Positions 14,015 through 19,897 of a stretch of 19,897 nt of DNA are shown here, piece after piece. Location of the stretch: positions 1-19,897 of the forward strand of contig NJDO01000019.1 of assembly GCA_002254385.1 (NCBI GenBank). Direction: 5' to 3'. Each line of letters begins with the position of its first letter. The first letter of the stretch is position 1. Both the position numbers and the translations under genes were made by a program. Under the pieces are notes generated by a model. It saw only the letters and a list, made by a program, of their open reading frames with translations. It did not search any database and was not told the origin of the DNA. The stretch is from Thermoplasmatales archaeon ex4484_6 (lineage in GTDB: Archaea > Thermoplasmatota > Penumbrarchaeia > Penumbrarchaeales > Penumbrarchaeaceae).

Positions 14015-14311
14015 TCATTTCTTGATGGGTCTTAGGTGCTCCGGTCTGATAATGAGGTCCTTGTGGGATCTGTCCGTGTTCACACGTACGACGTATGCAT
14101 CGCCCCTTCTATCAATTATGGTCCCCACTCTTCCGTGGTATCTTCGGTGGGGCTGACCTTTCTGGCTGGACGGTTCGATAACAATGTTTGCCTTCTCCCC
14201 CACCTCGAAGGTTCTCAGGAACCTTGTGATCGGGGGCATGCCCCTATTCCTGGGCTTCTTTCTGAGCGTCTGTCTGGTGCTTACCATTATGCCCTTGGAC
14301 CTTCTTACCAT
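14015..14311 (-). CDS. rpl21e: Large-subunit ribosomal protein L21e
   Basis: The 98-residue protein matches the archaeal/eukaryotic L21e family throughout: TRQTLRKKPRNRGMPPITRF at about 11-30, then EVGEKANIVIEPS and KGQPHRRYHGRVGTIIDRRG, ending RPEHLRPIKK. It is very basic, as expected for an rRNA-binding protein. The frame runs further upstream, but the N-terminus aligned to archaeal L21e from memory places the start at the ATG at 14311 (MVRRSKG), giving the usual 24 residues before the conserved RG. The start lies inside the 3' end of pus10, a 68-bp overlap in another frame, so its translation probably depends on pus10 translation. ATG 14287 is a less likely start. Confidence 0.95.
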   Translation of the reverse strand: MVRRSKGIMVSTRQTLRKKPRNRGMPPITRFLRTFEVGEKANIVIEPSSQKGQPHRRYHGRVGTIIDRRGDAYVVRVNTDRSHKDLIIRPEHLRPIKK

Positions 14312-15761
14312 GGGATTCAACCCCTTCCTTTGTGCCCATTTCGTCTTCGAAGAGGACTCCCATGACATCAAGGGTCTCGACCTCTATGGGAATCTCCATG
14401 AGGGAAGATAGGGATGGTTCGGTCCTCCCCCCGTCCCCGTGCAGGAGCTCTTTGATGTAGAGCCCCCCGTCGGTGAGGAGTTCGATGACCGCCTTTCCGT
14501 CTGAAAGGACCTCCACACTTGCTTCATGGACCCATTTTCTTCGAACCTTGTCCGCCCTTCTATGGGCTACCCTTACGGGTGTCCTCTGTTCGATGGGACT
14601 TTTGGCAAGTAAAGAGATGTTATATTTAACCTTTTCCTCATCCAGGGAAGATGTGGAACTTATAAGCGCCCTGTATCTTTTCAATGAAGGAGCACCCTTG
14701 ATGAGCGGTACCTCCTTTCTGGAAGCACGCCTCAGGGAATGTACCGAGACCATTTCACCCGAACCTTCGTTTATGACCTTCTCGAGATCGACCGGGGAAA
14801 ATGTTCTCTTTCTGGGTCTTCTTACCTCCAGGATGAAGGGTCTTCCGGTTCCAAGGGTCATCACATCCACATCCTCCCTCCCCATCCCGTGAAGTTTGAA
14901 ATCCTCCCCCTCCAGGATCTTCACCACATGTTTTCCGATCTGCTCCTCGACAGAGGTCTCGTACATGCGTCCGGTACCACCGCATCTATCGCATCCCTTC
15001 CCCCGACAGTGCCTGCAGGGCCATCTTGTCTGAGGGATTCCCCTGACGAGTTTGCGGTATCTTCCAAGGATGAAGACCGGTTTGACCTGACATGTTATGG
15101 ATCGGTAAAGTGGATCGAGGACGAAGGTGATATCGGGGTCCGCCCTGTCGAATTCCACGCCATCCAATCTCTCGAAGACCCTCTTTCCGATTTCCCTGTT
15201 CAACTCTTCCTTGATCGGTTCCGGAGATACTCCGCCGCATTCCTGCCACAGGAGCTGTTCCCTCTCCACCGTTCTTGGATCCATCCGGCATCCGACGGAA
15301 AAGGTGGAAAATTCCCATCTCGATGCTTCATCCAGGACGACGGATGCCAGTTCATCCAGTGAATGAAAGACATCCTCGCACAGCCAGCATTTCCCCCCTT
15401 CCGAAACCTCTTCCATCCATGCCCTGTTGAAGCTGGGTGACGAGGGTTCATTCCATGATGATGTGGGGGTATCGGGTGCAGGTTCCATACCCGATTCCTG
15501 AATATCCTCCTTGTGTACCGGAAGCCTTTCGAGTATCTCGCGTGAAATGAAAGGTGTGCTCTCATCTTCCCTCTCGCCTACCATGGCGAGTACTACCCTG
15601 AGAGCCCTTCCCCGTTCTTCGTTCCCCAGACCGAAACCGAGTTTGGCAAATAGACGCCCGAGACAGTGGTCGCACAGATTCTTGGAGAGAGCGCATGCGG
15701 CAGTTTCCAGGAGATCCGCCGGCACCCGATCGATCGCAGGATCATCCGGTTCGGAATTCAC
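14244..15761 (-). CDS. pus10: tRNA pseudouridine synthase Pus10
   Basis: Pus10 makes pseudouridine at position 54 and/or 55 in the T-arm of archaeal tRNAs. The 505-residue protein has an N-terminal zinc site (Cys30 and Cys33 in LCDHCLGRLF, with Cys125 and Cys128), a THUMP-like region at about 150-240, a second CxxC pair set at 249-260, and the catalytic segment GREDVDVMTLGTGRPFILEV at 294-313 with its Asp. The conserved end GLYIKELLHGDGGRTEPS at 433-450 runs to TLDV. A 39-residue hydrophilic tail follows the usual end, and its last 22 codons overlap rpl21e. A Pro/Ser-rich insert lies at about 85-120. The start is a GTG at 15761, supported by a TATA box 24 nt upstream, so the message is probably leaderless. 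It heads the cluster. Confidence 0.95.
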   Translation of the reverse strand: MNSEPDDPAIDRVPADLLETAACALSKNLCDHCLGRLFAKLGFGLGNEERGRALRVVLAMVGEREDESTPFISREILERLPVHKEDIQESGMEPAPDTPTSSWNEPSSPSFNRAWMEEVSEGGKCWLCEDVFHSLDELASVVLDEASRWEFSTFSVGCRMDPRTVEREQLLWQECGGVSPEPIKEELNREIGKRVFERLDGVEFDRADPDITFVLDPLYRSITCQVKPVFILGRYRKLVRGIPQTRWPCRHCRGKGCDRCGGTGRMYETSVEEQIGKHVVKILEGEDFKLHGMGREDVDVMTLGTGRPFILEVRRPRKRTFSPVDLEKVINEGSGEMVSVHSLRRASRKEVPLIKGAPSLKRYRALISSTSSLDEEKVKYNISLLAKSPIEQRTPVRVAHRRADKVRRKWVHEASVEVLSDGKAVIELLTDGGLYIKELLHGDGGRTEPSLSSLMEIPIEVETLDVMGVLFEDEMGTKEGVESHGKKVQGHNGKHQTDAQKEAQE

Positions 15762-15778
15762 AACCCAAGAAGGGCAAC

Positions 15779-15790
15779 ATATTTATTATT
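15779..15790 (-). promoter_or_regulatory. TATA box for the pus10-rpl21e cluster
   Basis: AATAATAAATAT on the minus strand is centred about 24 nt before the GTG at 15761. The spacing supports this GTG as the first base of a leaderless message. Confidence 0.65.
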
Positions 15791-15864
15791 AGCCCATGGA
15801 GCAGGGTGTTCCGCTCCGGGCGGTTTCCTGGAGGAATCCCTGCGTGGAAGTGTCCGGCGGCCGC

Positions 15865-16827
15865 TCAATCAAGAATGTATATCACGAGAAAACCCACCTG
15901 AAGTCCCATCAATATCAGGTACATCTGCATCCAGACGGATGAATTCTCGAAATGTTTGTCCTCCTTGTCCCCCTCCTTGAAGAAGAGGACCGTGACAAGA
16001 ACCGTCCAGATGATTCCGATGACTGCAAGGATTATGGTGGTTTCCGGAAAGAAGCCGACCATCCAATAGGTTCCGAGAAGGATGAAAGGGATGATGAGGA
16101 AGGGGATGGACATCACGATCGCCTTCTTTTTCCCGTAAACCACGGGCAGGGTCCTCATTCCGAACTTTCTGTCCCCCTTAATGTCCGTGATATCCTTGGC
16201 CGTGGTTGAACCGATCAGGAACACTCCCATTATTGATCCGATGAGCCAGGGTATGGGATTGGCGATATCGGCGGTGATGCTCCAGGCGGCGACAAAGCCG
16301 AGTATCCCCCTTGGGATTGCAATCGAGAGATTCGATATCCACAATCGTTTTTTGAAACGGAGGGGGGGAACCGAATAGAATATCGTGAAAAATGCAAGTA
16401 TGAGGATCATCAGGAAGAACCATCTGTTTATGAGAGCAGCTCTCCAGAGAGAGAAACCGTAGAGAAGGATGGCAATCCATACACCCTCGCTGGCCGTAAC
16501 GATACCTGAAGGTATCGGGCGATAGGATTTGTTGATGCTGTCTATGTTCCTGTCGTATACCTGGTTAAGCGTGTTGGATGCCGCGTTCAGCAGCACAAGG
16601 GAGACGATCCCCGAGAGGATGTCTAGAAAGGGCATGCCAGGCCATGTCAGGAAGGGATATTCTAAATGAAATTCCGGAGTTTTCAGACCTCCCTCGACGA
16701 TGAGACCGAGGAAGGAACCCGAGAGACCTCCGAGCATTGGGGCCATTAGGGTGAATGGCCTGACAAGATCGACGAATGCTCTGAAACGCCTGGGGGCGAA
16801 TCTTGCCTTCTCTATGGGGTCCTTCAT
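15865..16827 (-). CDS. UbiA-family prenyltransferase
   Basis: This 320-residue membrane protein has eight to nine helices and both Asp-rich motifs of the UbiA superfamily: NQVYDRNIDSINK with RPIPSG close behind, and AKDITDIKGDRKFGMRTLP. These enzymes join a polyprenyl diphosphate to an acceptor inside the membrane. In archaea the commonest member makes digeranylgeranylglyceryl phosphate for ether lipids. The first motif here is closer to the chlorophyll-synthase-like branch than to the NDxxDxxID form I associate with that enzyme, so the acceptor stays open. I used the ATG at 16827. A TTG six codons upstream (16845) is also possible and has GTGAT about 6 nt before it. It is divergent from the methyltransferase gene. 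Confidence 0.9.
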   Translation of the reverse strand: MKDPIEKARFAPRRFRAFVDLVRPFTLMAPMLGGLSGSFLGLIVEGGLKTPEFHLEYPFLTWPGMPFLDILSGIVSLVLLNAASNTLNQVYDRNIDSINKSYRPIPSGIVTASEGVWIAILLYGFSLWRAALINRWFFLMILILAFFTIFYSVPPLRFKKRLWISNLSIAIPRGILGFVAAWSITADIANPIPWLIGSIMGVFLIGSTTAKDITDIKGDRKFGMRTLPVVYGKKKAIVMSIPFLIIPFILLGTYWMVGFFPETTIILAVIGIIWTVLVTVLFFKEGDKEDKHFENSSVWMQMYLILMGLQVGFLVIYILD

Positions 16828-16880
16828 CCAGATCTTGGCACACAAATGTCATCACTCTTTCATCGACATCTGTTGAAAGG

Positions 16881-16888
16881 TTTAAATC
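16881..16888 (-). promoter_or_regulatory. TATA box for the UbiA-family gene
   Basis: GATTTAAA on the minus strand predicts a transcript start near 16858. A tiny ORF (ATG 16869 or 16863, stop at 16852) lies at that point, before the start of the enzyme. The whole divergent gap to the plus-strand methyltransferase is about 95-113 bp. Confidence 0.55.
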
Positions 16889-16910
16889 TTTTCCAGCGAT
16901 GAATGAAATC

Positions 16911-16920
16911 CTCTTTTTAG
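16911..16920 (+). promoter_or_regulatory. TATA box for the HemK-like gene
   Basis: CTCTTTTTAG is centred about 26 nt before the ATG at 16941, predicting a leaderless message and favouring this ATG over the out-of-frame ATGs at 16922 and 16931. Confidence 0.5.
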
Positions 16921-16940
16921 CATGAGGCATATGACCTTCC

Positions 16941-17555
16941 ATGGATGGCCTTTATGAACTTGAGGATTTTTCCTACATGGAATCGGAAGGTGTATATCCC
17001 GTTGAAAGGGATTCGCTTCTTCTATTCAGGGCCTTCTGTTCCGTCATCGATGGGAAAAGAAACATAATCGATATGGGGTGCGGAACCGGTATCCTTACAC
17101 TGAAGGCTGCAAGATCGGGTCTGGAGGTTGTCTCGATCGACCGCGAGCCAAGGGCGCTTGCCAGCTTGAGAGCGAACCTTGATAAAAACGGCCTCTCCTC
17201 TTCGATATTCCTGTCCGACCTCTTTGAAGGCGTCCCGAACTCATTTCGAAACTGGGCAGATCTGGCGGCCTTCAATCCTCCCTATCTTGAGGGTGTATTG
17301 AAGACAGGGTACAGAAGGAGAGAACTTGCCCTGCTGGGAGGCATTGACCCTGCAGCAATATCTCGACGTTTTCTCAGGGATGTCAGGAACTACCTCTCGG
17401 AGAAGGGTGTTGTCCTGATGATAGTCGATCGGAAGTGGAAAACGGAACTTCTTGATCCCGACGGATATTACGGGGAGAAGGTTGTCATCGAAAGCGCTGA
17501 CATGGAGGGTGAGATACTGGATGCGGTTCTGATGAAGCCGCGGAATGGGAAATAG
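16941..17555 (+). CDS. HemK/Mtq2-like class I methyltransferase
   Basis: This 204-residue SAM-dependent methyltransferase has motif I at 42-56 (IIDMGCGTGILTLKA), an acidic ribose-binding residue in VVSIDREP (66-70), and the NPPY signature at 112-115. NPPY marks enzymes that methylate amide or exocyclic amino nitrogens. By length and archaeal setting, the closest named relatives are the HemK2/Mtq2 type, which methylate Gln in the GGQ motif of release factor aRF1, usually with a Trm112 partner. No Trm112 gene is in the window. In many archaea a hemK-like gene sits in the L21e-Rpo4-DUF655 cluster; here it is about 1.2 kb from that cluster's head and on the other strand. The TATA box about 26 nt upstream supports the start. 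Confidence 0.88.
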   Translation: MDGLYELEDFSYMESEGVYPVERDSLLLFRAFCSVIDGKRNIIDMGCGTGILTLKAARSGLEVVSIDREPRALASLRANLDKNGLSSSIFLSDLFEGVPNSFRNWADLAAFNPPYLEGVLKTGYRRRELALLGGIDPAAISRRFLRDVRNYLSEKGVVLMIVDRKWKTELLDPDGYYGEKVVIESADMEGEILDAVLMKPRNGK

Positions 17556-17563
17556 TTATATTC
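17554..17563 (+). promoter_or_regulatory. TATA-like box for isopentenyl phosphate kinase
   Basis: AGTTATATTC overlaps the stop of the methyltransferase gene, and a second AT-rich box (TTCATAAATT, 17561-17570) overlaps it. A start near 17581 would coincide with the ATG of a seven-codon ORF that ends past the kinase start. Confidence 0.4.
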
Positions 17564-17597
17564 ATAAATTCACCTTGATGATGAAGGAAGGAAGAAC

Positions 17598-18452
17598 TTG
17601 CTGATAATCAAACTTGGTGGATCCCTCATAACATACAAGAAGGATGATATCTCTCCTCCGTTCCTCGAGAACGAACTCGGATTGACCTACCGGATAAGGG
17701 AGCATGTCATAAGGCAGGTGGCCCGGACATTGAGGGAATGTTCGGATGAGGATCTCATCATCGTCCACGGGGGAGGAACACACGGTCACAGGACGGTCAA
17801 CCGCTGGAGGAGAGGTGTCGCAAGGGGCCCGGAATCTCTGATGGTATGGGAGGTGAAATGGAGGATGGACCAGCTCACGAGCGCCGTTGTAAGGGTCCTT
17901 GGCGAGGAGAGGGTGCCTGCCGTCTCACATCCGACATCGAGTTTCGTTCTTTCCGACGGGAGCGCAGTAGCCTCGATGGATATCAACTCATTGAAAAACA
18001 TAGTGAGCGGGGGATGCGTTCCGGTGATAAGGGGTGATCTCTGCCCGGATGTGAGAGGAGGATGGTCGGTCGTCTCCGGAGATGAACTCATATACGAGCT
18101 CTGCAGAAGGTCCGGAACCGAAATGGGCATCATCTCGAAAGTGATTATGCTGATGGATGCGGAAGGGGTCATGAACAGGGAAACCGGCAAGGTCATCGAG
18201 GAGATCGATAACGAACATCCGGAGGGATTGTACGGTGGAGGGGGATCCTCCCCTTCACCAGTAGAGGGAGATGTGAGCGGAGGGATAGGGGGGAAGGTGA
18301 AAACCTGCGTGGGGATCTCGGGGATGGGAATAGAAACATATATTACGGGCGGGGATGCAGGCAGGAACCTCCGGAGGATCCTGGAAGGGAAAAGGGCCGG
18401 TACCAGGTTTCCGCCGAAAGGAAAGACGAACCATGGTGATCAGGGTGATTGA
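17598..18452 (+). CDS. ipk: Isopentenyl phosphate kinase
   Basis: IPK phosphorylates isopentenyl phosphate to isopentenyl diphosphate, the step that closes the archaeal alternative mevalonate pathway. The 284-residue protein is an amino-acid-kinase-family member: KLGGS at 5-9 and HGGGTHGH at 57-64, whose last His matches the catalytic His of IPK. PVIRGDL and DAEGVM follow, and GDVSGGIGGKVK lies near the C-terminus. A Gly/Ser/Pro-rich loop (YGGGGSSPSP) before that segment makes it slightly long. The start is a TTG at 17598. The frame is closed 33 nt upstream and MLIIKLGGS is the standard N-terminus, so no ATG start is possible. The next gene begins inside its 3' end, so the two are co-translated. 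Confidence 0.95.
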   Translation: MLIIKLGGSLITYKKDDISPPFLENELGLTYRIREHVIRQVARTLRECSDEDLIIVHGGGTHGHRTVNRWRRGVARGPESLMVWEVKWRMDQLTSAVVRVLGEERVPAVSHPTSSFVLSDGSAVASMDINSLKNIVSGGCVPVIRGDLCPDVRGGWSVVSGDELIYELCRRSGTEMGIISKVIMLMDAEGVMNRETGKVIEEIDNEHPEGLYGGGGSSPSPVEGDVSGGIGGKVKTCVGISGMGIETYITGGDAGRNLRRILEGKRAGTRFPPKGKTNHGDQGD

Positions 18453-19482
18453 GGACCGGAAGGGGGATCATATTCGCATCTGTCTCGAGCATGACGTTCA
18501 GGCGAGATACAATCACTGGGATGATGTGTTCATACCTCATCGTGCGATCCCAACCTGCGATCTGGATGAGGTGGATCTCGGGGTGGAGCTCCTCGGGAAG
18601 AGACTGGAGGCCCCCATCATCATATCCTCCATGACCGGAGGGAGCAAGGAAGCCGGAAGATACAATGAGCTGCTAGCAAGGGCAGCATCAGAATTCGGTC
18701 TGGCAATGGGTGTGGGATCCCAGAGGGCCGCACTTGAGAATCCCAGATACAGGGACAGCTACAGCGTCGTTGCCGAGTATGATATACCTCTTGTTCTGGG
18801 AAACCTGGGGGCCCCTCAGCTGTCCCGCGGAAATGAAGGGAACAACTACGGGAAGGAAGAGGTGGAGAGGGCCATCGATATGATCGGGGCTCACGGTATA
18901 TTCGTTCATCTGAATTATCTTCAGGAGGTTGTGCAGCCGGAAGGTGATACAACCGTCAGGGGATTCATCGAGAACCTGGAGGCACTGTGTCGTGATTTCG
19001 ATGTGATCGCGAAGGAGACGGGGGCCGGGATCTCCGGCACGGATGCCCTGCTCCTGAAGGATGCCGGAGTGAAGGCCCTGGACGTTGGCGGGATGTCCGG
19101 CACATCCTTTTCCGCGGTTGAATCTTTCAGGAAGGATGACACCGGATTCGCGGAAAGGTCCGGGAGGACCTTACGGGAGTGGGGGATACCTTCTCCCGTC
19201 TCTATGGTTGAAGCAAATGTGGGTCTCCCTCTCATAGGAAGCGGTGGTATCAGGAACGGACTGGATGTGGCCAGAGCCCTGTCCCTGGGAGCGACCGCAG
19301 CAGGGATGGCCCATCATCTTCTCGAACAAGCCTCGAAGGGGTATGAAGAACTGGCAAAGGAGATAGAATACATAATCCGGGAGGTCAGATCCGTAATATT
19401 CCTAAGCGGAGCAACATGTGTAAGGGATATGTGGGATACCTCTCCGATAATAACAGGGAGAACAGCCGATTACATGAAGTGA
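18433..19482 (+). CDS. fni: Isopentenyl-diphosphate delta-isomerase, type 2 (FMN-dependent)
   Basis: Fni interconverts isopentenyl and dimethylallyl diphosphate, using reduced FMN. The family motifs appear in order in the 349-residue protein: RKGDHIRIC near the start, SSMTGGS (66-72), GVGSQRAAL, VLGNLGAPQ, HLNYLQEVVQPEGD, AKETGAGIS, the phosphate-binding GGMSGTSF, and GSGGIRNGLDVARALSLGA for FMN. The frame opens at 18355, but the first 26 codons are not family-like. The ATG at 18433 has a weak AAAGGAAAG upstream. A GTG at 18445 is preceded by GGTGATC, an exact match to what the 3' end of archaeal 16S rRNA should pair with, so it may be the true start. Either start overlaps the kinase gene (by 20 or 8 bp). 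It directly follows the enzyme that makes its substrate. Confidence 0.95.
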   Translation: MVIRVIEDRKGDHIRICLEHDVQARYNHWDDVFIPHRAIPTCDLDEVDLGVELLGKRLEAPIIISSMTGGSKEAGRYNELLARAASEFGLAMGVGSQRAALENPRYRDSYSVVAEYDIPLVLGNLGAPQLSRGNEGNNYGKEEVERAIDMIGAHGIFVHLNYLQEVVQPEGDTTVRGFIENLEALCRDFDVIAKETGAGISGTDALLLKDAGVKALDVGGMSGTSFSAVESFRKDDTGFAERSGRTLREWGIPSPVSMVEANVGLPLIGSGGIRNGLDVARALSLGATAAGMAHHLLEQASKGYEELAKEIEYIIREVRSVIFLSGATCVRDMWDTSPIITGRTADYMK

Positions 19483-19537
19483 ATATATGCGCATGGATGA
19501 TGGGAAGAAGGTTTGTGCAACTTTGGAAATAATGGGG

Positions 19538-19550
19538 AAATTTTTAATAT
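19538..19550 (+). promoter_or_regulatory. TATA-like box for the last gene
   Basis: AAATTTTTAATAT lies in the 80-bp gap after the isomerase gene. Its T-run could also help end the upstream transcript. The spacing to the GTG at 19563 (about 18-22 nt) is a little short for a leaderless start. Confidence 0.4.
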
Positions 19551-19562
19551 GTTTCAATACAA

Positions 19563-19897
19563 GTGATCGGTAAAGGAAATCGGTATGATACAGGACTTGT
19601 TCCTGATGGAAAGGGATGCACCTTGGGATTTCTCGATTGGCTCGTGGGAAGAAGGAAGAAAAGATCCAGGATACGGACAGCTCGGGCAGCGGAGCCCGAG
19701 GCCGTACGGGGGCCGGAGGAGGACGAGGGTGAAGTGGCAAGGAATATCTTCAAGGCGCTTATGGAGGAGAGGGAGCGCACCAAGGAAACGGAAAAGCGAT
19801 TGAAGGAGATGGAGAGAAGGTTCCAGAAGCTCCAGGAGAACTGGGCGAAACTAGTGGAGGAAAGGAAGCAAAAGAAAGAGATACCCCCAGACACTGG
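19563..19897 (+). CDS. 5' part of a coiled-coil protein gene (partial)
   Basis: The frame opens after a stop at 19548-19550 and runs off the window edge. Candidate starts are the GTG at 19563 and the TTG at 19623. The latter gives a natural-looking N-terminus, MGFLDWLVGRRKKRSR: a short amphipathic or hydrophobic segment followed by a cluster of basic residues that could contact membrane or nucleic acid. An acidic linker follows (EPEAVRGPEEDEGE), then a charged coiled coil (LMEERERTKETEKRLKEMER and on) to the end of the visible part. The downstream domain is outside the window, so the function cannot be judged. The frame is chosen over the overlapping 72-codon plus frame and the minus frame because its composition continues as a coherent coiled coil. 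Confidence 0.65.
   Translation, partial: MIGKGNRYDTGLVPDGKGCTLGFLDWLVGRRKKRSRIRTARAAEPEAVRGPEEDEGEVARNIFKALMEERERTKETEKRLKEMERRFQKLQENWAKLVEERKQKKEIPPDT

Noticed and set aside
14739..15362. 207-codon plus-strand frame
   Set aside because: Antisense to the catalytic part of pus10; no recognisable protein features.
1..19897. CRISPR array, insertion sequence, prophage or known defence island
   Set aside because: I saw no regularly spaced repeats, transposase, integrase or restriction genes; the region reads as core genome with a few lineage-specific genes.

Overview
The window is archaeal. It carries archaeal/eukaryotic-type information genes (ribosomal protein L21e, RNA polymerase subunit Rpo4, Pus10, an archaeal-type threonyl-tRNA synthetase with a D-aminoacyl deacylase-like editing domain) and archaeal isoprenoid genes (isopentenyl phosphate kinase, type 2 IPP isomerase, a UbiA prenyltransferase). 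TATA boxes lie about 25 nt before many start codons. Arg codons are mostly AGG/AGA, and TTG/GTG starts are frequent. A Thermoplasmata-like euryarchaeote is my best guess, but no rRNA or tRNA gene is present to prove it.

Layout. 1-6450: the 3' end of an unrecognised gene, an MgtC-family membrane protein, a minus-strand pair consisting of a membrane-anchored clostripain-type protease and a GT-C type glycosyltransferase-like membrane protein, a divergent DUF2130 coiled-coil protein, and a possible small membrane protein. 6400-12512: a minus-strand run of a ribbon-helix-helix regulator, an archaeal diadenylate cyclase (DacZ family), a 778-residue helical-repeat protein, thrS, and a small membrane-anchored protein with a SHOCT-like tail. 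12513-12879: a 367-base stretch with no confident gene but with promoter-like boxes, inverted repeats and a hairpin. 12880-15761: a minus-strand information cluster in the order pus10, rpl21e, rpo4, DUF655. 15865-19897: the UbiA gene on minus, divergent from a plus-strand HemK-like methyltransferase, isopentenyl phosphate kinase, type 2 isomerase and the start of a coiled-coil gene.

How the genes work together. IPK and the isomerase are consecutive steps of the archaeal mevalonate pathway and overlap, so they are probably co-translated; the nearby UbiA enzyme would use the resulting polyprenyl diphosphates. Pus10, L21e, Rpo4 and DUF655 form a translation/transcription cluster. The RHH regulator and DacZ overlap by 4 nt, so a DNA-binding protein is probably co-produced with a c-di-AMP-type synthase.

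Most worth a second look: (i) the DacZ copy has Trp where the DAC-domain RHR motif has His and lacks the usual Ser-Glu further on, and it is tied to an RHH gene; (ii) the 778-residue protein contains about eight regularly spaced (~68 residue) helical repeats; (iii) several leadered genes have a tiny ORF starting about where transcription should begin; (iv) the gap upstream of the RHH gene holds a TATA box inside a perfect inverted repeat.
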